A stretch of 20,706 nt of DNA, taken from Physocladia obscura. Its lineage: Eukaryota; Chytridiomycota; Chytridiomycetes; Chytridiales; Chytriomycetaceae. A program made the position numbers and the translations under genes. Location: contig JADGJH010000338.1 in NCBI GenBank assembly GCA_027596945.1, positions 1 to 20,706 of the forward strand, read 5' to 3'. Under the pieces are notes generated by a model. The model was given only the letters and a program-made list of their open reading frames with translations, was not told the origin of the DNA and searched no databases. Positions 11,601 to 19,310 of the stretch are shown here, in pieces (within the stretch, counting starts at the first letter, position 1; each line of letters opens with the position of its first letter).

Positions 11601-11761
11601 TCAGAAGCTTTTGCGCGACGATCTGCATCAGTTCGAGCCGAACGGATTGCAGCGAATCGCGAATCCATTGATACTGATGCTCCCAATCCCGAATTACTTG
11701 CGCCGCTTATTCCACCGCTGTTGGTTAATACCATCGATGTTGCCAGTGCCACTTCTGGCAT
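2601..11761 (-). CDS. TOR: TOR kinase (PIKK), 38 exons, 2370 aa
   Basis: The Ser/Thr kinase of TORC1/TORC2. Exons (5' to 3'): 11761-11588, 11480-11348, 11287-11165, 11114-11034, 10991-10858, 10803-10606, 10557-10338, 10274-10175, 10122-9929, 9873-9773, 9724-9655, 9594-9467, 9414-9342, 9278-9041, 9003-8547, 8500-8291, 8242-7625, 7556-7468, 7421-6859, 6807-6366, 6318-6208, 6158-5963, 5912-5459, 5416-5253, 5179-4979, 4929-4774, 4713-4576, 4483-4378, 4317-4180, 4130-3883, 3831-3709, 3658-3428, 3376-3211, 3148-3110, 3059-2967, 2916-2836, 2775-2669, 2615-2601. All phases agree and no stop interrupts the frame. Seen: N-terminal HEAT repeats, FAT region, FRB (about 1830-1925, including LWHEMWHEG), [13 protein letters not shown] with the ATP-binding Lys about 2003, catalytic loop GDRHPSN (Asp about 2154), DFG (about 2173), and a FATC domain ending CQCYIGWCAFW. 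The FRB domain separates it from ATM, ATR, DNA-PK and SMG1. The length lies between S. pombe Tor2 and human mTOR. The ATG at 11761 starts just before the first HEAT repeat, as in mTOR. Confidence 0.97.
2776..2835 (-). other. TOR: 60-nt stop-free intron in the TOR FATC exon
   Basis: On the minus strand this segment begins GTAAAA and ends GAAAG. It is 60 nt long, starts after the first base of a codon and contains no in-frame stop, so the frame stays open with or without it. Without it the protein reads NKLTGKDFK, which matches the NRVRDKLTGRDF region of mTOR. With it, 20 mostly basic residues are inserted just before the FATC core. I treat it as an intron. Confidence 0.72.
9279..9341 (-). other. 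TOR: GC-AG intron in TOR
   Basis: The conserved text VVGITD must join DPNIRK, as VVGITDPDPDIR does in mTOR. The only donor that does this with correct phase is GC (ATAG then GCATGG); the acceptor is TTTTAAG. Every other TOR intron I placed begins GT. The intron also holds an AT microsatellite near 9306-9319. Confidence 0.75.
9725..9772 (-). other. TOR: 48-nt stop-free intron in the TOR HEAT region
   Basis: The segment starts GTCTGT and ends ATTTTTCAG, is a multiple of three, lies in phase 0 and has no stop. Removing it leaves 33 residues between PGAPG and the LALNCL motif, close to the 35 in mTOR; keeping it gives 49. The donor is weaker than most here. Confidence 0.62.
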
Positions 11762-11931
11762 GGTTGTGGTTGTTATTATTTTTTTCAGCTTCACACACTC
11801 CCAAATAAAAAAAGTTTCCCAGACAAGAAGACATTAAGGAGTGAGCAAGATAATCTTTTATAAATCGATAATGCATATAGACAAGAAGGAACCGCCACCA
11901 AAAAGAACAAGAAGAGAAAGAAAAGAAAACA
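11762..11931 (-). promoter_or_regulatory. TOR upstream spacer
   Basis: These 170 bp separate the TOR start codon from the stop codon of the upstream small membrane protein on the same strand. They must hold the TOR 5' UTR and core promoter if TOR is transcribed alone. I see no clear TATA box or other recognisable site. Confidence 0.4.
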
Positions 11932-12309
11932 TCATATCGAATCACAAATTTGATTTCTTGCCCGCCATTCTAGATCCCCAAGTGGCAAAACAAGATATAG
12001 CGCCAACATGAAAATATACATGATTGCGACAATTATTGAAGCGCACGTACTTGCAAATAAAATACACTTGGAGCCATGCGATCCAAAAGAGTACAAGCAC
12101 GCGATCGAAATCAAGCAGTTGAAAACGACAAGAATAAACAGGCCGAACCACAGACAAATGAGAATAGTTGGATTTGCACTGAGATGGCACATGATATGAA
12201 TTCGAAGAACTTCTCGGCCACTGCTGCCTTTGTTATTGCTTTTGGTGGTACTTGAATTTGCCGGTTGATTTGTAATTTCACCAGATAAAGTGGCTTTCGA
12301 TTCGGTCAT
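11932..12309 (-). CDS. Small membrane protein, unknown (125 aa)
   Basis: An intronless frame of 125 codons from an ATG preceded by ACCGTCAAAAA. The first 38 residues are polar and rich in Ser, Thr, Asn and Lys. Two long hydrophobic segments follow, at about 47-70 and 80-108, joined by a short loop, with a short charged tail (LEWRARNQ). I recognise no family. Its pattern of long uninterrupted hydrophobic stretches with a good start codon makes it more likely real than chance, but it could also be one part of a larger spliced gene. It lies between NPRL3 and TOR on the same strand, 170 bp before the TOR start. A membrane location is inferred from hydrophobicity only. Confidence 0.55.
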   Translation of the reverse strand: MTESKATLSGEITNQPANSSTTKSNNKGSSGREVLRIHIMCHLSANPTILICLWFGLFILVVFNCLISIACLYSFGSHGSKCILFASTCASIIVAIMYIFMLALYLVLPLGDLEWRARNQICDSI

Positions 12310-12610
12310 TTTTTGACGGTGGCGGGAAAGGAATGAGGATGATTGCTTGCTTTTTTATCTTTTGACCGGTACTTTTGAATACGAATTGCTGGATTGCGAT
12401 GGGATGTTGACAAATTCAGCAATTTCTTGTTTTCAACCACGCAAAAAAAATTTCTTCATTTTTTTGACAAATTCACATCAAATCCAAATTGTGCATACTG
12501 GGTTACAAATGTTAAATAATAAACGACAGAAAAAAGACAAAAAAATGACTCGCAGGGCTTAAGAAATTTGCGGGGAATCAAAAATACATATAAAATAATT
12601 AATCGTAATA
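12310..12610. other. Spacer between the two small membrane-protein ORFs
   Basis: About 300 bp with no supportable gene. A plus-strand frame of 71 codons at 12347-12562 is present but low in complexity and has no recognisable feature. On the minus strand there are T-rich stretches and possible splice sites, so exons of either small membrane-protein gene could lie here. I find no model that clearly joins them. Confidence 0.4.
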
Positions 12611-12898
12611 TTATTTATTGTTATTTCGTGTTACATGAATCCAACAATAGACCGCCAACAAGACGGAGTAATTTAACAAACACAGCACACCAAAAATTCC
12701 GTATACAGCAACGACAGCACACAGAAAACGCGAGAAAAAAAGCGAGCATTCCAAATTCACTATTCCGCACACACACAGGCAAGAGAACACGACCGTTGCT
12801 GACGCCAGAATCGATACTTTGCTCTCAACAGTGTTTGGACGGGCCGTCCAAACACTGGAGTCCAGATTAACGCCAGTGAAAACTTCTCTCGCAATCAT
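12611..12898 (-). CDS. Small membrane protein, unknown (95 aa)
   Basis: An intronless frame of 95 codons from the ATG at 12898. After about 34 polar residues come hydrophobic stretches at about 35-55 and 60-88, rich in Cys, Val, Leu and Ala, then a short basic/Asn tail. I recognise no family. The start lies 61 bp downstream of the NPRL3 stop on the same strand. Because the frame begins so close to NPRL3, I tested it as the last NPRL3 exon; a 40-nt exon at 12960-12999 fits the family better. A GT donor late in the ORF (at the codons for HV) means the gene could continue by splicing. Confidence rests on its composition and its likeness in form to its neighbour at 11932-12309. Confidence 0.45.
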   Translation of the reverse strand: MIAREVFTGVNLDSSVWTARPNTVESKVSILASATVVFSCLCVCGIVNLECSLFFSRFLCAVVAVYGIFGVLCLLNYSVLLAVYCWIHVTRNNNK

Positions 12899-12959
12899 TT
12901 TTGAACAGAAAAAAATCGGAAAATTCAAACTCCGCAATTTTTTAATTATTTTAATTTTT

Positions 12960-15900
12960 TCACGATGAGAAATTTGAATATAAAATATCACTATATAGGC
13001 TGGAATAACAATTAAATGAAACAGAACATACAACGAAAAAATGAACAAGATCGAAAATAAAATCTTATTCTCACCTGAGAATAAATTTAAATTCTTTTCG
13101 TGGCAAGTTTTCTTGATACAAAATCTCCTCAGTATGGAACTTTCCATCAAAATACGGTACCAGCCGCAGAAAAAGATTTGCTACTTGCTCACGTTGACTT
13201 ACTGCAACAAATTCAACAAGATGTTGCTCCATTGCCGTCATATTGGCAGGATTCTTGATAATGACAGACTCTTCCGAGTTGCTTGACAACCCAATGCTTT
13301 CGTACGCCTGGCATCGGCTCCAAATCCGTTTTGGTATCACAATTACTGAAAAGAAACAAAAACAGAAGTCGCCGTTAATTCTATCTCGAAAAACAATGAA
13401 ATAAAAAAAAATTAATAACGTACAAACAGTCTAAACCGGCAAAAAAATAACACTTAATTTTTAGCACAAGAAGGAAAATAAAATTGACGCAAACCTGCCT
13501 AAACTGTTCAATCAGATTATATCGAAGAAATAAAGCGACTATTTCCAAATGCGGAATATGTTTCAAGCTCGTATTTAAGGGACGAGCATAGCACATTTCT
13601 GACAATATTTGTCCAAAATCCAAATCTTTAACACGAAATTCTGATTCCAAATGAGACAAGCTGAAAAAACAAAAATTTTAAGAGCGGATAATACAAAAAA
13701 AAAACTTCATAACAGCAATAAAAAGCGGGCACTGCCACGACATACATCGCCAAATTTGCATTTTTTGAAACCATATAGATATTTCGCGGATGAATCGCAT
13801 CAATTATTTTTGCCTTTTTCCAGAAGACTAAGTGGGAGACTGTTTCTTGTTTCAGAACGGAGTAAAAAAGAAAGGAGACAAAAAAAAGAAAAAAACACTG
13901 CACCTAATCGATAAATTTGTGCCAAAGAGCAATTCAACGCAAAAGCAAGCACATCTAATGATTGCGTTGGTGTAACGGTTTTAATCAAATCGTGAAGTAG
14001 CGGCGCCGAATCTGCTGGCAAACTCTTAATCAAATCTTCCGCATGGTTCAACAGAAGAATCGCATGATACGGACGCAACGGCGGAATGCCGTCCAAATGT
14101 CGCCACCGGTTTCTCGAGACATTGTCGTCTTCGTATTCATTGAGTTTTCGGGCAATGTTGTTTGCCGCAATCGTAGTGTTTGTTTGATCATCCAATGTCG
14201 GCGGCTCGTAGTCTATCGGCGAATCAATATACTCACCTGTTGGCTGGACTTTTGAGGATTTTTTGAGGACTTTGCGGTCAATTCGGATTGAGATATTGAT
14301 TGAGGAATTCAGATCCAAGTGGATATGTGGGGTGCCAGATACAATTGAGTGATAGGTGTGAGCTAACAAGCGGGCCAATGATGATTCCTCCATAATAGTG
14401 GTCATGGTTTCTGGCTTTATAAAGGTGCCTGATTTGTTTTTTAATAAATTTTGCGGCCCTTTTTTTTCTCTTTTTTCCCCTAATTTTATCATATACTAAT
14501 TACTATCTCACGCTCGAGTCAACGCGTGTACTTGCACACACAATACCGCTTACTTTTTTCTTTCTCGCTTTACTCGTGTTTTTGTTTCTACTCGCTTTAT
14601 TAATGCCATTCACTTCAATCGCAAAGCAAACAAACCAGCTCCATTATGTAACTTATCACGAATCCCCATAATTACTTCAATCTCCTTCTTTAAATATCCA
14701 CGCTTGAGCTGCTCGTACTTAAGGCCAGCGGTCAATTTGGCAATAATGTTCTTGTACACATAGTCAACGACATTATCTAGCGTGTCTTCATTGTCATCTT
14801 TTGAAACAATAAGGATTAAATTAAACATTGAGAGCTGTAGTTGTTGACTGTCGTCGGTTGTTGGGGCTGAGAATTTTAGAAACGAGGGGTTTATATTGCC
14901 AGATCCTCCTCCTCCTCCTCCTGGTGGAACAGCAGATCCTGCAGTAGTTCCAATCGCAGGCGATGAATAAGCGGCAGAAAGTGGGGTGTGCATATGGGGA
15001 GATGGGGTAGGACCACCGAGCGAAATGCTGAAAGTACGCGATCGGACAGGATATGGACCGGAAGGAGTTGAATAGGTTGTTACAGTGTTCTGGGTCAGCG
15101 GCATTGTCGGGGTATGTGTCAGTGTCAGTGTCTGAGTGGTTTGTGCAGTAATTGATATGGCAAGACCAGCTGCTGCACTTGCTGCAGCCGTCGATTGAAA
15201 ATCCAGGTCTTCAGGGTCGATAACGGCAGACTCTCTAACTTCAGCGGCAGCTTCCTGTTCGGATAGTTGTTTGCGTTGAATTTGTCTGGCAAAGCGATGG
15301 CCGGTTCCTGCGTTGTTTTCGTTTTAATATAGTCCAATAGGTTAATACGTTATGGCAGAGGATAGTTGAGGGGATTTATAAGGACCCGGGCGGTCGGCGT
15401 TCAAAAGAGTTGGATGACCGACAAAAACGAGGTTGTCGACCATCAGTTTGAAGATGCGATCGCACAAGGCCATTTTGGGGGAGAGAATATCGCCAACGAG
15501 CTGCGGGTGGAAGCCAAGAAGCAACGGGTCATCTTTCTGGATGGGCGAAAGTGACAGCGTGTGGGAGTGCGAGTGGGGGTGGGTGTGTGAATGCGAGTGA
15601 CTGAGGTTAAGATTGAGATTGAGTGAGTGATTGTGGTTGAGTGAGTGGTTGAGAGAAGTATCGACGGTTCCCGCAAGGGTAGCGTTAGTAGCGGTGCTAG
15701 GATTAGAAGCAGCAGTAGTAGCATTGGAAGTAGTTGTAGACACTAGGTTGTCAGTGTTTGGCGGCTGGTTCGCTGGTTGTACTGACGACGAGGACCCGAG
15801 GCGTCCGCGTGCCGATACCGCCGCCACAGCAATTGGCGTCGTACCGCCCAGCTTGACCGGGTGGTTGCGGCGCGCAATCTGCTTCGGCGTCTCCGTCTCT

Positions 15901-16182
15901 CCAACCATTCCACCAATACTTCCTCCGCCTGAACCCAAGCCGCCTCCCAAACTACTGCCAACACCAGCTGTCGATCCTGGAAGCGGATAGTGGAATACCA
16001 GCTGGTTGCCTCTATTCGATTCGACATTGTTGTATCGTTGAATGGATCAATTGTCGTCAGACAGCAAACGTTAGGTGTCATGTGTTTTGCATTGCGTAAA
16101 TGGATGTCCCGATGTGTAGTTTTCTTTCTTTTGTCTCTTACCGCGACGAATAGCTCACCAACAGAATCCCTTCAATCGCCAT
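12960..16182 (-). CDS. NPR3: NPRL3/Npr3, GATOR1 (SEACIT) subunit, 818 aa
   Basis: Nine exons with consistent phases: 16182-16142, 16011-15349, 15285-14636, 14428-13904, 13839-13746, 13660-13495, 13430-13424, 13345-13075, 12999-12960. Family role: Npr3 with Npr2 and Iml1/Depdc5 forms the GAP complex for the Gtr1/RagA GTPase at the vacuole or lysosome, and so restrains TORC1 under amino-acid shortage. Seen: the start GILLVSYSSRGNQLVFHYP (longin-like N-terminus), MVDNLVFVGHPTLL (about 204-217), MFNLILIVSKDD, EESSLARLLAHTYHSI, RPYHAILLL with LPADSAPLLHDLIKT, SHLVFWKKAKIID, and PYFDGKFHTEEILYQEN near the C-terminus. All follow human NPRL3 in order. It is longer than human NPRL3 because of Gly-, Ser/Thr- and His-rich inserts at about 25-170 and a Gly/Pro/Thr-rich insert before MFNLILIV. 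Least certain are the 207-nt intron 14429-14635 and the last exon. Confidence 0.9.
13424..13430 (-). other. NPR3: 7-nt micro-exon of NPRL3
   Basis: The minus strand reads GGTTTAG, then ACTGTTT, then GTACGT. Without this exon the flanking exons cannot be joined, since the phases differ and a stop appears at once. With it the protein reads LIEQFRQTVLIVIP, the same length as LLIQLHTYVCLMAS in human NPRL3. The flanking introns are 64 and 78 nt. Confidence 0.72.
15550..15660 (-). repeat. His/Ser and Asn/Leu low-complexity repeat in NPRL3
   Basis: On the plus strand this is a run of GTG/GAGTG-like units. Read in the NPRL3 frame it gives alternating Asn-His, Asn-Leu and Ser-His dipeptides, with more than ten His. 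It interrupts the conserved N-terminal domain between two family motifs and is probably a disordered loop. Confidence 0.7.
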
Positions 16183-16224
16183 TCTTTGTCCAACCGTGTT
16201 CAAAAAATTTTCACCAAATTTCAA
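16183..16224 (-). promoter_or_regulatory. 42-nt gap between RRP4 stop and NPRL3 start
   Basis: This is all the sequence between two consecutive same-strand genes. It holds no AATAAA on the minus strand. The NPRL3 5' UTR and the RRP4 3' UTR must overlap, or the two are carried on one transcript. Confidence 0.5.
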
Positions 16225-17431
16225 TCAAAGATTCATTTTTGCAACATCAACAATCTGTTGTGAATTTTCAAGAATATCATAAGCTTCCATCTGGGTTGAC
16301 GCTTCATACGCTTGCAGAATCATTGGCTCTGTAATGAGCTCATTTTCTTTTGCGAGCGCTAGGATACAGTTTGAAACGCGAGCAATTGCAATTCTTTCAT
16401 CGTCCGAAATTGGCTGGTTATAAGAAATTTAAAAAAAAAAACAAACTTATTTGTAGCTAAAATATACTTCATTTTCATTGGAGTATAATACATCTTGCTG
16501 CTGTTGCTGAGGATTGTCGGTTTTTGTGTCGTTGCTGCCCCCAGTTCCCTTTGATACAAAAATAAAACCATTCATTCCAACAATAACGTCGACAAAAATT
16601 GCATTCGCAAAACTGAAATGGAGAAAGTGAGCTTTCGACCGCTTAATCAACGATGAAGGAACGGTAATGAATGAGCCAGAACGAAGCTAATTTAAGGAGA
16701 AAAAAGTGTGAGCAACAAAGAAACACAAACATAGAGATGCGTGCAAACCTTTCCGTATTTTAAACTTCGTGTGTGAAGAGACGCAGCGCCATCACCATAG
16801 AAAGCTTGAATTTCTGCCTGAAAAAAAAGTCAAACAAACAAACGAATGATACTCTTATACATACACTGATCAAATCTCCTTCAGACAGAAGGTGCCTCAT
16901 TTGCAATTCATCTGATTCGGATCTACGACGCTGTTATCAAGCGCGAAAATTTATAACGACGCTGAATTTTTCGAATTTATTTTGTCGCATACCAATTCAC
17001 CACCTGGAAGATTAACTGCTGCTAACAGCAACTGAGCATCTTGCCTAGCGCCAATATCAACACGCCATCGTTTCTGACCAACTTCAGAAATGCGACCAAC
17101 AACAACATCTCCGATATCGCCACCATATCTGTTTCAGAAAAAAAAAAAAAAAAAAAGTATGCGTACATAATAAGATATCCGTTGCGCAGGCGATGTATAT
17201 TGTTTTAATCTTGCTTATTTGGCAAAGAAATCACCTCTGCCGCACCGGTCGTACCGAGATAAGTTTGTTGATGCGTTCGACATAGCCAACGACGGTGGCA
17301 ACGAGAACGTCCGCTTCGGCGTACGTGCCATGGCCACGCATGAAACTTGCGTCGGTGGTAACAGTTTCACCGGGTGTTACGCGGTGTAATGCTGCTGCTG
17401 TTGTGGCTGTTTCTGTGGATTCAATCTCCAT
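16225..17431 (-). CDS. RRP4: Exosome cap subunit RRP4 (EXOSC2), 291 aa
   Basis: Six exons with consistent phases: 17431-17235, 17128-16993, 16930-16865, 16817-16749, 16686-16468, 16413-16225. Rrp4 is one of three S1/KH cap proteins on the RNA exosome, which degrades and processes RNA 3' to 5' in nucleus and cytoplasm. Seen: the N-terminal signature [20 protein letters not shown] (about 18-37), the S1 domain beginning near the [12 protein letters not shown] strand and including [14 protein letters not shown], then [21 protein letters not shown] and the KH-type part with GMNGFIFV. The total is within two residues of human EXOSC2. A Gln-rich loop replaces part of the human KH region. The ATG at 17431 is the only Met before the signature, and an in-frame stop lies five codons upstream, so no hidden 5' coding exon is needed. 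Confidence 0.95.
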
Positions 17432-17449
17432 ATTTTTCTTTTTTTAAAA
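17432..17449. promoter_or_regulatory. 18-bp gap between divergent RRP4 and ADE1 start codons
   Basis: Only 18 A/T-rich bases separate the two ATG codons. The 5' UTRs of two divergent genes must overlap each other's coding regions, or be nearly leaderless. Both start codons are supported by homology, so the gap is not an annotation slip unless an intron or alternative start is hidden. Confidence 0.75.
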
Positions 17450-18791
17450 ATGGCACTCAAGGAATCACACTGTCCCGATCTTAAACTGCTCGCCCGCGGC
17501 AAAGTTCGGGAATTGTATGAACTAGATGATCCGAACCAGCTGCTGTTTATAGCTTCCGACCGCATCTCGGCTTACGACGTTATCATGAAAAACGTATTAC
17601 GTTTTATTCTGCTTTGTTTAAAAAAAAACAAAAACCTAATGCAAGTTCATAATTTTTCTTGACTCTCAACTTCGAACGCGGACTGTAGGGAATCCCAGGA
17701 AAAGGAAAATTGCTCACAGCAATGTCCAGCTTCTGGTTCCAGCATCTCAACGAGGTTGTTGGAAACCATCTGATCACCGACGACATCAACAAAATGCCTC
17801 GAGCCGTTCAAAAATACAGAGATCAACTTGAAGGTCGATGTATGCTTGTCAAAAAGCTCAAGATTCTTCCCGTTGAAGCTATTGTTCGAGGATACATCAC
17901 TGGTGTGTGTGTGTGAATTTTTACGTTTCTTCAGACAAGCAAGATACTAACTGGCCAACGAAATGCAGGGTCGGGTTGGGCCGAATATGAAAAATTTGGA
18001 ACTATTTGTGATATTCCACTGCCGAATGGGCTTGTGGAATCGCAAAAGTTAGAGAAACCTTTATTCACACCATCAACAAAAGCAGAAATTGGAGATCATG
18101 GTTTGAAAAAAAAAAATTCTTTCTTTTTTTGTATCACTTCTCAAATTTCTTCGATGCCTAATAAGACGAAAATATTCATCCAAGCAAATGTAAGTAAATA
18201 AGTTACTCAAATTTCTAATGCTGATCGTTCGTGAAGTGGCAGAAATTATTGGATCCGAATACGCAAAAAAAGTTGAAGAACTTGCTCTCGCAATTTACGT
18301 AAAGGTAATTTTCGGACATGATTTATTGTTTTTTATATTAACTATTATTTTCAGGCTGCAGAATACGCACTGTCTAAAGGAATTATCATCGCTGATACAA
18401 AATTTGAATTTGGTGTTGATCAAGATGGAAACGTAATTTTAGCCGATGAAGTTTTAACTCCAGGTTTTTGAACATTTCCTTGAAAATTTTTTTTCTTTTG
18501 TAAATTTTTTTTCTTCAATTCTATGGTAGATTCTTCGCGTTTCTGGCCAGCAAATCAATACGTTGCAGGAAAAATTCAGCCTAGGTGCGTTCGTATCTCC
18601 ATCTAGAATCCACGGTTAATCTCTTTTTTTGTATTTTTTTTAGTTACGACAAGCAATTCTTGCGTGATTACTTGACTGAAACCAAATTTGACAAGAATGG
18701 AAGCGGCATTGAAATTCCCCAAGAAATTGTCGACAAGACGATTGGAAAATATCGGGAAGCTGCGGAGATTTTGACGGGACGAAAGCTGTGA
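17450..18791 (+). CDS. ADE1: SAICAR synthetase (Ade1/PurC type), 297 aa
   Basis: Eight exons with consistent phases: 17450-17593, 17689-17902, 17969-18100, 18166-18189, 18237-18304, 18355-18463, 18530-18584, 18644-18791. The enzyme joins CAIR and aspartate using ATP to make SAICAR in de novo purine synthesis, in the cytosol. Seen: [10 protein letters not shown] (15-24), [10 protein letters not shown] (36-45), [30 protein letters not shown], the family signature [23 protein letters not shown] and [10 protein letters not shown]. The length is close to yeast Ade1 (306). It is a stand-alone enzyme as in fungi, not the PAICS fusion with AIR carboxylase found in animals. One exon is only 24 nt. The start at 17450 leaves 14 residues before ARGK, the normal spacing. 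It is divergent from RRP4. Confidence 0.96.
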
Positions 18792-18824
18792 ATGTGATGG
18801 CGATTTATTTGTTTTTTCATTGTT

Positions 18825-18830
18825 AATAAA
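18825..18830 (+). promoter_or_regulatory. ADE1 polyadenylation signal (AATAAA)
   Basis: A perfect AATAAA lies 34 nt past the ADE1 stop codon on the same strand, followed by an A run. Confidence 0.6.
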
Positions 18831-19310
18831 AAAACACTAACATTGAAAAGCTGTTATTGCGTTATTACCGTGTTGGTACTTAACCTGCGGGTTGGATTTT
18901 ATTGTTGTGCAATGAATTAATGTGGTCTGCAAAAAAGGAGTAATGTCTCTGCTTTTTTCCAGAAAACTTTGTCTTGCTGTCTCCCTAACAACCACCATCC
19001 TTAGCCTCCCTACCAAGATCGGTATAAATAAAATCACACAATTCAAACATATTATATTCCAAAACAATACTCCACATTGTATTTTCTTGAAAAATTACAT
19101 ATTTTATGACTTTGTTCGAATTCATGACGGTTGCACTTTTTAAAATTAAATCGTTGTATATGTTTGTGGGAAAAAGAATCGGTAAATCGTTGGCTGTGGA
19201 AATAATATTTGGAGTAAAATGTGTTGAAAAAGATCTACTCGGAGAGGCAAGTTTGCGATACGTAATTATATTCGCTTGTTTTTTTATTTATTTATTTATT
19301 TTAACTAGTA
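18831..19310. other. Spacer between convergent genes
   Basis: About 480 bp, A/T-rich. Plus-strand frames of 73 and 82 codons are present but show no motif, composition bias or splice context that would make them genes. TTTATT units near 19282-19301 could supply the polyadenylation signal for the minus-strand gene ending at 19311. I see nothing else. Confidence 0.45.

Noticed and set aside
2601..11761. The PIKK as ATM, ATR, DNA-PK, SMG1 or TRRAP
   Set aside because: It has an intact FRB domain with LWHEMWHEG, an active kinase core, and HEAT, FAT and FATC sequences that follow mTOR throughout.
12347..12870. Plus-strand frames of 71 and 100 codons between the small membrane ORFs
   Set aside because: They are basic, low-complexity products of A-rich sequence; the second is antisense to the 95-aa ORF, whose hydrophobic pattern is more protein-like.
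12611..13074. The 95-aa hydrophobic ORF as the last exon of NPRL3, or a short ending at 12867
   Set aside because: Acceptors at 12886 or 12888 keep phase but need a 189-191 nt intron and give tails unlike the family. The acceptor at 13000 gives a 75-nt intron and ILSLYSDILYSN, which follows the LLDKFREVLVT pattern of human NPRL3.
13346..13494. One 149-nt intron in place of two introns and a micro-exon
   Set aside because: The donor is phase 0 and the acceptor would open directly on TAA; the family alignment also needs two to three extra residues.
15286..15348. Alternative NPRL3 acceptor at CGCAG (near 15308)
   Set aside because: Joined to the GTATTA donor it shifts frame and meets a stop after about 20 codons. 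The CCAG acceptor at 15286 keeps the frame.
15631..15990. Plus-strand 119-codon frame opposite NPRL3 exon 2
   Set aside because: It is the antisense shadow of a low-complexity Gly/Ser/Thr-rich exon. It has no motif, and NPRL3 on the other strand is supported by homology.
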